A stretch of 64,000 nucleotides of DNA, from contig VZDJ01004378.1 in the NCBI GenBank assembly GCA_008694505.1, forward strand, positions 11,903,472 to 11,967,471. The letters run 5' to 3'. Positions within the stretch are counted from its first letter, which is position 1; every line of letters begins with the position of its first letter. The notes below the pieces were generated by a model. The model was not told where the DNA came from. It did no database searches and was given only the letters and a program-made list of their open reading frames with translations. The position numbers were made by a program, and so were the translations under genes. Below, piece after piece: positions 14,501 through 26,841 of the stretch. The stretch comes from Cyanoderma ruficeps (taxonomy: Eukaryota; Chordata; Aves; Passeriformes; Timaliidae).

Positions 14501-17028
14501 ACAAAGAATGCAAAAGATATTCCTCATAAAACAAAATAATCAATTCTGATGTCTGCTTCTGCAGAAAGATAAATTTTAAACAGAATACAGAAATTGTAGA
14601 AATGCAAAATAGAGACTGCTCTTGATACAATGCCTTTTACAAACCTTTGCTCCCAAGGCCAATAGAGAATCCATGCTATATAATGCATTGACAGATACAT
14701 AGGTAAGCACATACATGCAGACACACATATATCAAAAATATATGTGTGTCACAAAAGAATTATTTCTGTAAAAGAATTAAGCATTTAATACTGAAAATCA
14801 TACATTTGCATCTTTGTCAAGGGAATGTTCTGTTTAACAACTCAAATCATGTTCTACCAAGGACCCTTTAAAAATGTGCTGGATTTTGATCAGCTGAGAA
14901 ATCCATTCTACTATAATTGCATAAACAGATGAACAGTTGTCATGAACTGGGTCAGTAACCAAGGAGAAAATGGGACCTAAAAAGTATCCTCTAGGAAAAA
15001 AAAAAATTCTCATTCCAAGTTGAAACAGACTCCAAACTAAGTTGCCAAGGATAACCTGATTCAATCTAAATAAAGCATAATTGAGTTCAATTGTATAAGA
15101 TACAGCAGATATATTAAAATTACTTGTGTTGTTATCTTAGTAATGTGGTCGCATAGCAACAAGCTCAGTCTGAGCAATCATTCCTTTATTAGCTCTGTGA
15201 ATTATTGTACTGCTAGAAAGTGGATATTGGAGAGAATTTATCCTCAAAGAAGATTGAGAGCTTCGTGTAGGCTGACATACTGTAAAGCAGAATGGAAACT
15301 GGGCCAAGTAATAGAAACCAGAATCAAATAGGCTTTGAGTTAAAAATGCTCCATGCACACAAACTGACTTCTACAGTGCTTATTTCTAATAGCAACCCTG
15401 GAAGTATAGCTGGACACTGTCGCCCCTGAGCAGTTTGCATTGCTCTGTGTGATAATGCATGGACATATTATTTCTAACATAACTAGGGTGGGGGTGTAAC
15501 CAAAATCAGAGATGGAGAGACAGATGGTTCATTTGCCCATGCCCACATCATTATATTCTCCAGTGGTTTGCTGACTAAAACGTTTCCTTACTCCAGCCGT
15601 GGTATGTTGCTACAGTGATGTTACGACCAGTATGCTTGTTTACTGCTCTGTCCCTTGCACCATACTGAGCAATTATTCTGCTTTTATTTAAGCACTGTCA
15701 GTGAACTCAGCTCCTCTTTAAGCTGCAGAACTTGAAGAAAATTTGAATGTTGCTGAATTCATAAAAAATAAGCCAAGGGAAATAAGCAGGAAGAAATTAG
15801 CTTTTTTATTGTTATCCTGTCTCACATTATGGCATTTTCATGTAGCCAAGTTGGGACACTGTAAGCCTATGACTCCTCTGAGCTAACATTTTATTTTTTT
15901 AACTTCTTTGCAGCAGGGAAGGGTAAAGGACATACAGCAGTGCTGAACGAAGCCGCATCGTGAGGCCATATTTAGTCACTTATTAAAACGTGGTCTCATT
16001 TACCAATGTACTAAGCACTATCAGTTCTTATTATCTTCAAGATGACTTGTGGATACACTTGTGTGTCTGAAAAAGCCAGCTAATTTTATACCTTAATTAA
16101 CTGAGGACAAGCATGCAGCTTTAAACAGAAGATGGATGACTTTACTCAACTCTGGATTATATCAGTCTTACAGTAGATTTTGTCCATGGAAGCTCAGAAA
16201 ACTACACTACTCTTAGAAGAGGTCAGTGTTGGTGCTAAAACACAGCACAAATGCCTCATTTTATTTATAATTTCAAATACATAAAGGTAAGTATTCATAA
16301 GGTATTTATACCTATTTTCAACCCAACATAAGAACCCAGAAATGAACTTTTCTTGAACATGTGAATTGGTCTGTATTCCAGGGAATAAAGATGGATTTTA
16401 CCTTCAGCATTCTCACAAGAAATTCAACAATTTTTTTCTCAAGTATCCCTGCCATTAAACATCACTTCTACTGCAGAGTATAGAAAAAAGTATGAGATTT
16501 CTCAGACTGTTTGTGTCTCAAACAATTGATGGATTTATAAGTCAAAAGTAAACCAATGAAATCTGAACAGAAGCCCAGAGGCAGATGCACTTTTATGAAC
16601 TTGAGTTTCTAGATGCCAAGAGGAGTCATTTTTCCAAAGTGTGTCAGAGTACTATGTTAATAAAAAACCTCACGTGACAGAGACTGTATTTCCCCATAAA
16701 AATAAATGTAGCTTGCAAGAAACACAGGATAACAACTGGACAAAAAGCTGAAGTTCTGATTATCTGGGCATCTGAATTACAAATGGTATGAGCTGTGACT
16801 CCAACAAAATTGTAATTTTGACTCCTTAAAACTGTAATTTTTAAATCCTTCCAGATACCAGACTGCTGGTTCCCAGTACGGAGGCATCTGTGCTTGGGGT
16901 ATAAGGATGGGCTCCATTTGCACTGCAAAGACATTTTCTCATAAGCACTCTAAGCAGAGTTATATTGTAAACAAGGCATTAATGAAGGAAAAGGAGACAA
17001 GACCCAAACTTTGGCTACACACTATATT

Positions 17029-17045
17029 AAAAAAAAAAAAAAAAA
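17029..17045. repeat. Poly(A) run of 17
   Basis: Uninterrupted A run after ACTATATT. No upstream retrotransposon body is recognisable on the plus strand. Confidence 0.9.
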
Positions 17046-18052
17046 GGAGCAAAATACCAAACCAAAAGGTATCTTTCTTAAGCAGGGACATCTCTAGTGG
17101 CATTAGCTGAAATCCAAGCAGATGGGTAGGTTGTTTATAAGTTGCAGACAGCTAGAAGAATAGAGCCAAACAGGAGAGCTTAGGAGAGACACAGCTTTGA
17201 TTCCTGTGGGCAAAGCAAATGTAAAATAAATCCTAATGATGGAGGCAGTTGGAAAACATCAATGGCTGCACAGGAGAAATGGCAGAAAGGTGGACAAAAG
17301 AGTATCAGACACATGATAGCTGAATGGGCTAAGCATGGCAATCATTTCTCTATGCATTATGTTGAGATGAATTTCCCCAGTCATCCCACAGGATCATTAG
17401 AGAGTAAAGAATACAGGTCAGACTTGAATAGCTAATGTCAAAAGGTACTGGCCATGTATCTGCAGGCCACTATTTCCCCCTACATTTTCCTCTTACTATT
17501 GAAACCTCCCAAGTAATTATTAATTAGTATTACTGTTATAACCCCTACTTTATGCACATTCATCATCATAATTCAGCTATATGTGTAGTTTTCTCCTTAA
17601 ATCTTTTCCATATGTCAAATCAATCTCCCCAGACTCTTAATTATTTTAATGTTGATCTTGGAATTCCTTCTAATTTGCAACAGATTTGTGATTTAATTTG
17701 ATTTGCAAAATACGCAGAGCTGCCAGTATTCCCAAGAATTAACATTTCAGGTGTCACTCAACTTACTACAACCATGTTTCTTGGTAATTTATGTGAAAAC
17801 TATTATTAGACTTCAGTTTACTGTGAGAGGCTATCGCAGAAAAAATATTATGCTGAAAGCATTGACACCATTCTCAGAAAAATGTTTTTAGGAAAATCTC
17901 TGAGACTCAGAAAGACACTTCAGCTGGGGCAGAGGAGGAGGGAGGTCCAGCTGGATACAGCTAGTTATTGCCTGGTGAATTCAACATATTCCTCACTGCT
18001 TTGAGTAGCTATTTCCATATGACCAAGTCAAAAAGGTCAAAGACCGAAGCTG

Positions 18053-18168
18053 TGGGCTTTGAGCAACCTGGTGTAGTAGAAACTGTCCCTTCCCATGGCA
18101 GAAGCATGGAACTAAATGGTCTTCAAAGTCCCTTCCAACCCAAAACATTCTATGATTCCATGATTCTA
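18053..18168 (+). mobile_element. CR1 LINE, extreme 3' end
   Basis: This reads GGGCTTTGAGCAACCTGGTGTAG, then CATGGAACTAAATGG, TCTTCAAAGTCCCTTCCAAC and finally ATTCTATGATTCCATGATTCTA. That is the standard 3' end of a CR1 element with its 8-bp ATTCTATG-type terminal repeats. Only about 115 bases are retained. Confidence 0.9.
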
Positions 18169-21100
18169 AATTTTGACTCTGATGAAGAAAGACCCCAAAT
18201 GTAACCAACATAGTGATGAAATGGTATATAAAAATCCTTCACCATTTTCCTCAGAAGTCAGAAAACAAACCCAGGAGCACAAACATGATGGTACCAGGCT
18301 GTAATGCACAATAACTGCACTTGCATTACCAAATCCTTTGGCTTCTAAGTTACTGTTTTCTAGAAGCAGTGGAAAAAATCAGCATTACTTGGCTAAAGTT
18401 AAAATTAAAAGGAAAGATAAAATAATTTGAAATGGATTGACAAAAATGGTTTTGAAAAACCATTATATGGTCTGCAGACAACTAAAACACATATGTGGCA
18501 GTGGTCCCACACAGCTCGGATGGACATCATTGCTAATGTGGCCAGAGCATGGTTGGAAGAAGCAGCCTACAAATTCCAAAATGCCTGGTGTGCTTTCAAC
18601 AATTAATCCATTAAGAATTCACATGTATTTTCTGCCAAAGTAAAGTAATCTAATGCAAAGTGAAGAGGTGAGTGTTATTATTTCAGAAAATAATTAATTT
18701 GATCCAAGCTAACAGTGATGGCGCAGCAGCACACTAGTGCACATATAAAACTACCCCAGCAGACTCATGCCATTATCTACCTTCCTTCCCCTGGCACAAC
18801 ATCATTATATTCCAGGTTCTGGAAAGGAAAGTGGAAGGGGAATGAGACGGTATTATTGTAGGATACCAAAGCATGGTAGCCCAGGGCATCTTTGCATGCC
18901 TGTAATTTGCAGTTTGTGCACCCATTTGGCATATGGAAGACATCTCTCCTTCTCATAGCCATGATTGATTTCTGAACATAAAAATCAGTCACGAAAACAG
19001 ATTACTGTGTAAATATGGTCATGACTAACTCAATCTAACCCTGAGAATCCTGGTTCCAATATGAATACAAATAATACTATCTGAAATTGATGTCTTTATT
19101 ACATCCTTTGTTGTGAAAATAAAAATGTAATTCAGATCTATTGTAAAACTTGCAATAAACATTCCAGGACAAAAGAAACTGGAGCTGTTTTGAAAGCAGC
19201 TATAGGCTGTCTAAATCAGTCTTTTGTGTGCACGACTCTGACAGAGATAGATAACACAGATTTCTTTTCAAATGTCTCGTACAAGAGAAAAACTTTTCCA
19301 TGTCACTGATTTTATGGCTCTTTTCTATTTTGATCAATGACTGCTAAATTATATGTATGTTCATAGGATGGAACAATAAGGTATGTTAGTCTGCCAGCAA
19401 GCTGTGGACATCACTTACATCATAACCTGCCTAATCAAGGTTCACATATAATTTTTCAACATCTTCCTGGGCTTCAGCTATCCTGGGCAAACAATGACAT
19501 ATTTGTGCCAAGCTACAGAATGTTTTTTTCCTGCTTAGTAATATTCCAAGGGATGTGCTACCAGAGCTTCCTCTCCAGTTCACAGTGTCAGGCATTTTAT
19601 GCAAAACTACAATTCCATAACCAGATTCAAATACACAGCACTACAAGAAACTGTGACCTGAAATGTATTTTAAAAATTTAACACTTACGGTCACAATTTT
19701 ACAATTTAAAAAATTTAACACAAAGGGTCAATTGTTGCTTGTTTGCCCTATTCTTCTTATTCCTGAACGGGATTAAAAAGCAGGGTTTTTTTTAAAAACA
19801 GGTTTTTTCCCCTCCTCAGTTTCTTTGATATTTTAGCTGGCAAGTTAAACTCAGAATTGTCAATAAGGCAAACAAAGACCTGTTAAGAACTTTAAACTCT
19901 GCAGAGGGAAAAAGAGGGTTGAATGACTACATTTATTGCAGATATTGACAAAATTCAAAGTGCACTGGACTCTGTGCATGAGTACTGAGAGATTTGGACG
20001 CATATGAACTTAATTAATGAACCAGTGCCTCCACCAGAGGTGCTCACACAATAGTTGTGGAACCAGAAAAAGTAATGCAGTTATTTTGTGACATATACAC
20101 TTTATGTTAGGTGGCCATCCATTGAAATTCCATCATCCAGTGGGGACTGTATCTTCATGGTTGCCTGTATCCAAACTTCACTAAAATGTAACTCCAGGTC
20201 CCAAATAATATTAAGTGGCATTGCTCATATGTAATATATACAGTCTTTGACATGCATACACAGCATGACTTACAGTTCAGATAGCCTAGCAAGTCTTAAG
20301 ATTTGAAATCTTACAAATCTTTTTCATCTAATTCTCTATTTTTAGCATTGACTTTTCTCAGCTTGATCAAGACAAAGAGGGAAAAGAAATAACTCATTTT
20401 GTCACCCATCAGGCTGATTTCACAGGACTATGATTTACAAATGTGGAACCACATTCAGTTTGGAGTGTGAGATCTAAAATGGATTTCCAACACCTTTTAC
20501 AGAAGTTTGACTGTCTAGAACTCTTAACTATTCTGTATTTCATAACAGTATGTTTCAACAAGTATGAAGAATGCAATGAAAGGAGTCTGAAGAACTACCT
20601 TTATTATATATATAGCACCCAGTGCCCCTGCAAAGTTGGTGATGGTTTACTATTTGCAAAGTTCAATCAGAACAGCAAGTTAAGGCAAGCCAAGCAGAAA
20701 AAGTATCACATGGATTTAGATACAGTCGGTCTTAAAATAATGCCAATATTCACACTCAGCAGGTAGTGAAACAATTTCTTTACTCCGCAGAAAGTGTGGA
20801 AAATGTAAGAGAATGATCAGAAGCATACTGGTTGCTTCAGAAAGGACCTGCTGTGGGCAGGCTTTATAACTTGAGCCTTCAAGGAGCGGGCTTACTGCAG
20901 TAAAAGAGTGCTTGCCAATGTATGAGAGGAATGACAAGTACAGGTAAGACAGCCTCCACAAAAAATAACACATATATGATTTGAAATCCATGTCCCTGAG
21001 TGTTGTGCATATTCAAGCAAGGAAATCATGCCAGTTCATGAAGAAGCTGTTTCTGTACCAAGACATATCATTGCTGCTAAAAATGCCAAGACACAATGGA

Positions 21101-21646
21101 CAGAACAAAATTAGAAATGAACTTCACAGTGCTACCTCAGCATTCAAAATACTCTCATACATTTATAGCAAATTTCTGTTAGATAATGTGAACTTCAAGA
21201 AAGCTTTACTGAAAAAATGTAGCCTTTTACAAAAAAGATGATTTTTCACCATGTAGCAAATTTAATGCCATCCAAAGTTTGCAGAAGAGCCTCTATACTC
21301 CAAGAGAAGCTGTACTGGTTCAAAACATGAAAACCAAGTAAAACAGCACAATTTTTGCTTGCTTATTTTCTTCTTCAGTCTCCTCTCTTCACCTTTTAAT
21401 CAACACCCAAAACCATGCAGACCCATAAAAAAATCCAGCCTACTTTACAATTTCAGGCAAACAATATGACCTACACATAATGTGTAAAATGCATTAGCTT
21501 TTCTGTACTGGATTTTGGTGTTTATTCTATTTAACATTTCATTTAGACGTTCTTTGACTCCAACAAATATTAACTTTAGAAGAATCATATCAGTACTCCT
21601 AAATACCATCACCTGCTTATTTCCTTCCAGAATACACATCTCTTAC

Positions 21647-21772
21647 CTGTACAGGAATAATCATCAATACGTATATATCCTGTTTTGCAGACACACATGA
21701 AGGATCCTGGTGTATTTACACACATGGTGTTCTCACGACAGTAGTGCCGTCCTTCAGCACACTCGTCAATAT
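21647..21772 (-). CDS. NELL2: NELL2 exon: EGF-like domain 2 (calcium-binding type)
   Basis: The 126-base exon is phase 1 at both ends, between CACAG and GTAAGA. It encodes DIDECAEGRHYCRENTMCVN, then TPGSFMCVCKTGYIRIDDYS and CT. D-I-D-E-C at the start plus C-x-N-x4-F-x-C-x-C is the full calcium-binding EGF consensus, including the asparagine that can be beta-hydroxylated. Six cysteines are intact. Published work places the Robo3-binding surface of NELL2 on EGF2-EGF3, so this exon and 192-314 are the receptor-contacting pair. Sequence is nearly identical to mammalian NELL2 as I remember it. It is the most diagnostic exon for NELL2 over NELL1. Confidence 0.97.
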
Positions 21773-22313
21773 CTGTGAGCAAGGCAAAGAGAAACACAAG
21801 TCAAATCCAGCAGTATTTTTTGCTGTCTCAATACACTGCTATTCACTTCTACCACTAGTGGGGTAGACTAAAGAGTTACTTAAATACCAGTGCATTTTGG
21901 AAAGCTTTTTGGCTTTCTCCTTTCAAAAAACCTGCTTGAAATAGTCAAACAAAAGAAGCACCAAGAGTTTCTGTGAACAGCTGTTAGTGGAGTTACAAAG
22001 AAGATTACACTGGCTTATATCTTTCCTTTTGAAGTGCCTCAGATGTTATCCCCATGATTTAAATAGAACAGGGGAAAAAAACCCCAGGGTCCCAAACAAC
22101 TGACCAATGGTCTCAGCGCTGCAGTGGCATCCATCACGGCACCCTGTGCAGTCACCTCAGCCATCACTACTCAAAACACACAACTATATGCACACTACAT
22201 GCCTTTGATCTAACAAGAACTATTATTTAGGAAGAAACTGTAAGGAACATGGTAAGATCTCAAAAGACCCTGAAACAGTAAATTTCTCTTAAGAATGATA
22301 AAGTAGTCAATCA

Positions 22314-22460
22314 GTATTTTTAATATATATAAACACATATATATCTCTCTTCATATAGATAATTGTTTATATCGATATGTATATATGCGTTTAATACATA
22401 TAACACATCAGCAAATATCTACACACATATGTATATAGATACATATACACACTGTACCTG
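22314..22460. repeat. AT/CA-rich low-complexity zone
   Basis: Repeated TATATA, ACATAT and GTATATA words over about 145 bases. It resembles a degenerate dinucleotide microsatellite. Confidence 0.75.
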
Positions 22461-25333
22461 AAAGTAATATGTGAGACTCTCATTCATATAAAGATCTGCT
22501 CTGACAGAACAAAATGCAACTTGATAAAATACTTGTCAGGGCAGAACACCTGTTGCAGTATAAGATCCTAGAACAAAGTCCCAATATAAACGACTGTAGG
22601 CATGGAATTCAAAATCTAATTTGTTTTGGTACTCTCTTGGGCTTCAAAATTAGACATATTTCTTGTATCAGGCTATAATTCAATGGTAAGACAGAGAAAG
22701 CATTGCAAATAAAAAAAAAAGTCTGCATAGTATTATACTGCAAAAAAGAAAAGCTATATTAATTTGGAAATGCTCAGTAGCACACTGTTCCCATAATAGT
22801 AATGCTAAAGACATCATTATTGAGATGCTCAGTACACCTATTTATACTGTCACACAATGTGTCACTGAACCTTGCTACCAAAATTTGCTAAAAATCAAAA
22901 GGGTGGATTGTTGGCTTGTTTTTTTTTTTCCTGCTCATCAGTTTTGATTTCTTTCTTGTTTTTAATTATGTTTATAGCTTTATGTTGAAAATAAAATCTC
23001 CGTATGGAAAAACATCTTGATAGCTCAAGACAAAAAACTGTATATGTAAACTCAAATCAGGGTCTCTTAATGTTGTGATGCTAAATGTCAACATTAACTC
23101 CTGTACTTTGCTCCTGCTTAGGTTGCATGGTTATCTCTCATTTCTTCTTAGCTTCTCTGTGTCTTTAAATCAACAGGAATCTACCAACTGCACTCATTGA
23201 CTGCTCTTTTCTTCTGTTGGAATGCATTTCCCACACCCAGCAAGTGTTTTCCATAGAGGGAAAAGTTTAAGACTCATCCCTTGCATTTCTTATAAGGAAA
23301 AGAACCCAGAAACTTCAATACCCTCCCAACAGCGATTGGCTCAGTGTCAGGAGAGAAGCATCTATTGAACCCTTTTCCCTGTCCTTCAAATCCTGTATCT
23401 CTCCCTATCGGCAGCAGGCCAAATCGTCCCTCCTAAACCATTCGGTATTTAGGAAGGAGCCCAAAGGAAGTAAGGGGCTTTTTGGAGTGTTTCTAGCAGG
23501 GTGTCAGAGATTTTCTCGGACACCTGTGTGCAGCTTTTCTTTTGTTTTCTGTGGCGTTTGTTATTTTGTTATTTTTCATTTATTTTGTGATTCTTAATTT
23601 CATTTTGCTTTACAAAACCCCTCTGAAGAGCAGTCTTGCTAAGATTATTTTAAGCCAATCAGCAAGGGCTGGACCCTGAGAGATTGATACATTTACACGC
23701 AAAACTCTGGCCACATGTCAACCTCTATCATTCTTCCCCCTTTGCATTCTTAGAAGATAATGTGCCTTCCTGTGCAAAACAGTGTGACACACTGAATACT
23801 AGTGATTCTGTAATAAGTTCCTAATTTCATTCAGTTTTGAAAAAATAACTTTCCACAGAACTGCCCACTGGATTCTGCTGGAGAAGCTGGGGGCAGTTGG
23901 CTACCAAACACAAAGGTGTCCACAGCAAAAGAATTTCATGGCTGATGTACTTTGGCTGGTTTTCTTCCCTTTACCTTGGTAAGCTCTGCAGGCACGAAAG
24001 AATCATAGGTCTATTAAGGTGATAGTTTGGAGAAGCTAATCTTGCAATTTTTATGTACATGTGTACTTGCACAAATGAGCATGCATTTACAGTGAACACA
24101 GTGAGCACACTAAGGCTCCAAACACATTTTGTGAACTTCATCTAAGAAAACCAATAAAAAGTGAAGCTATCATAAGACTACCACAGCTGGTTTTGCACAG
24201 AGAGTGGAATAGGGCACAGATCTCCCAACTTACAGATGTTTTGCCAAAACACAAGTATGCAGTTCACAAAAGCAGCCAGCAGTTACAACATATGTGTGAC
24301 TCATTCTCTACAACCAACGATGCAACTTATGTCTTTCATAATTCCAGTTAACAACTTCATATTAAATTAATCGTGTTGATTTGTATTTAAGTAACAACAT
24401 CAGTCTTTGAGTAATTAGAGGTCTTATGTTCTCAGCATCAACAGACTGCCTAGGAGCCAGCTCTGGCATCCTCAGAAAATTCTACTCAAAAATACAAAGC
24501 CTCAGAACCATTAAATAGAACTTTCTGAAAACAATAATAATGACTGCTTTGGCAGGTAAATAGCCACAGGAGACCCAAAATGCCAACAATTTTTATTTTG
24601 CAGGGAAAAACTTAAAGTCAAAGCTCCTTTGATTCAAACCTCCTAATTTAGAAGTGTTCTAAATAAAAGCTTCCACTTTGCCAACGTACCATATATTGAG
24701 AGTTTGAATTTTTTTTTATTTATAATTACCTTTTTTTCCAAACCTTGCTTGTTCAACTGATACAAAAAAAAAATCCCAAAACAAACCAACAACCCAGAAA
24801 ACCACCCAACCCACAACTGTTCAGGTTAACCTTGAAGGGTTCATTTGGACATTTTCTGATGTACTGTTTTTTTCAAACTGATTTGCAAAGATATTGCTCA
24901 CACTCTTTAAATGTTTCCGAGAAATCAAAATTCCCAACCTAAAAAACCCAACTCTCTGTTACTGCTACTATCACAAGATTATGTTATATTGGCACCTAAA
25001 GACCCCATGAACACACAGCAGATAAGAAGATGCTTTTACAAACAATTTGCAACAATAATACTAAATAAAGATAATACATAAAAGGTAAAATAACAGTCAA
25101 ATGACAACTAGTCACACAGAGATTGACCATACTAAAAGCCTGCAATTCCATTACCCCTTTGGCACTCCACATGCAAGCTTCATACAGATTAGGCAAAGGT
25201 ATTACAGATCAAGGAGTACTGAACTACGGCAGGGAATGAGCTCAACATCGATCGGCTACTGAAAAACTACCAAAATAAAAGCCTTTTCATCCTGTTTACT
25301 GGTTGAAAACACTGGTGCAGCCTTTTATTCACC

Positions 25334-25928
25334 TGCCAGGGTCTAATCCCAGTTGGCAGTCAAGCCCCAGGCAGCCACTTCTTCACCCTCCAACCAGTGA
25401 GATCAGAGAGAGAATCAGAAGGATAAAAGGTAAAAAACTTGTGGATTGAGATAAAGACACTTTAATAGGGAAAGCAAAGGCTGCACACACAAGCAAAGCA
25501 AAGCAAGGAATTAATTCACTGCTTTGCAATGGCAGGCAAGGGTTCAGCCATCTCCAGGACAGCAGGGGCCCAATCATGTGTAATGGTTACTGGGGAAGAC
25601 AAATGCCATCACTCCAAACGTCCCCCTCTTCCTCCTCCTTTCCCCCACTGTATACACTGAGCATGATGTCGAATGGTCTGGAATGTCCCTTGGTCAGTTT
25701 GGGTCACCTGTCCTGGCTGTGTCCCCTCCCAGGCCCCCAGGCACCCCCAGCCTCCTCCCCAATGCAGCAGTACCAGAAGCAGGAAAGGCTTTGGCTCTGT
25801 GTAAGCTCTGCTCAACAATAACAAAAACACCTCTGTATTATCAAACTTTGAGTCCAGCAAAAATTGAAAACACAGGTCTGTACTAGCCACTGTGGAGAAA
25901 ATTAACTCAGCCCCAGCCAAAATAAGCA
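25334..25928 (-). mobile_element. ERV LTR copy 2 (solo, most complete), sense to NELL2
   Basis: Best-preserved copy of the LTR also seen at 6348-6900. On the plus strand it starts TGCCAGGGTCTAATCCC and ends near AAAATAAGCA, giving the TG...CA ends expected of an LTR on the minus strand. It keeps ATTAAA at 25461-25466 and a minus-strand run of G tracts at 25723-25748. I could not identify a convincing target-site duplication, so the ends are uncertain by several bases. The ORF of 113 codons inside it is a product of biased LTR composition, not a gene. Confidence 0.82.
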
Positions 25929-26738
25929 TGCCACCATTAGAAAAGCACAACAGAAAACCTTATGCATTTCCATATCTAAGAAATCCTACAACGTTTATCT
26001 TAATTTCCTTCTGCCAAAAAGCCTAGTTAGCATATTAATGCATATTCAGGTCTTACTGCTCAGCCAGTACTATACTGAAGTCAATTCAATAGGATGAATG
26101 CACCACTCCAATGGCTCTACACATTCAACAATAAAGACTTGTGTGCTTGAAGTCTGTGATGTGATACTGAGCCATCAGCTGTGATGTACTGACAACAGTG
26201 TAGTCATGGAGATCATCAACCTGCTCTACTCCCAGTGGAACAGATAAAAGGGGCACCTCTGGGAAAACTGGTTAGTGCAAAAGTGTTTGGAATCTGCACT
26301 TCAATGATTTATTTATACTTGCAAAAACATCAAAAAGAGAAAAAAAACCTGAAAAACCTGCCTTTTTTTATTCCCTCAAGCACTCCAACAAAATTTATGC
26401 TAAATATATAACAGAAGAAAAGTTTCCCTATATCCCTTCCTCCTTCACCCTAATGAGTTTGCTTCTCCAGAGTAAAATTCCCAGTTATGTTTTACAATCC
26501 CATTAATAAGAAGAGAACTTGACCTGCAATCTATAAATCATTGTTGACCAAAGCCTCACACTAACAAACAAAGCCTCTCCTTAGGCCTCCCTTTACATCA
26601 ATGCCTTTATCCATCACAAAAGCCTGCCAGAACAAATGAATCTGGTACTAAGTCAGTAATTATCAGCTGTTATGAGAAGAGGCTACTCCCAGAATTGCAA
26701 ATCCTTTATGGATAGTGTCCTGCCTCCAGCTATTTCCA

Positions 26739-26841
26739 TTAAAACTCGATAGTGTCTAACACCAGTGATCTCCCTGGCTGCCATATACCTCTTTAAGTGT
26801 GACCAGGGAGATCACTGGTGTTAGACACTATCGAGTTTTAA
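26739..26841. repeat. Perfect inverted repeat, 39-bp arms, 25-base spacer
   Basis: The left arm is 26739-26777 and the right arm 26803-26841; they are exact reverse complements for 39 bases. The arms begin TTAAAACTCGATAGTGTC at the left and end GACACTATCGAGTTTTAA at the right. Complementarity stops abruptly at both ends. The spacer is 26778-26802. Transcribed in NELL2 pre-mRNA it would fold into an uninterrupted 39-bp hairpin. It does not match a transposon terminal repeat I know. Confidence 0.97.

Larger units (their letters stand above)
315..21646 (-). other. NELL2: NELL2 intron, ~21.3 kb
   Basis: The largest intron gap in the window, with donor GTAAGA and acceptor TTTCCAG. It contains a CR1 3' fragment at 5562-6006, an LTR at 6348-6900, a second short CR1 3' end at 18053-18168 and a possible reverse CR1 tail at 10187-10221. 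Simple repeats lie at 4331-4382, 8517-8535, 11480-11522 and 17029-17045. Everything else is unique AT-rich sequence with short chance ORFs. Confidence 0.85.

Noticed and set aside
25609..25950. 113-codon minus-strand ORF
   Set aside because: It lies inside an LTR; LTRs are noncoding, and the Gly/Arg-rich reading comes from G-rich composition.
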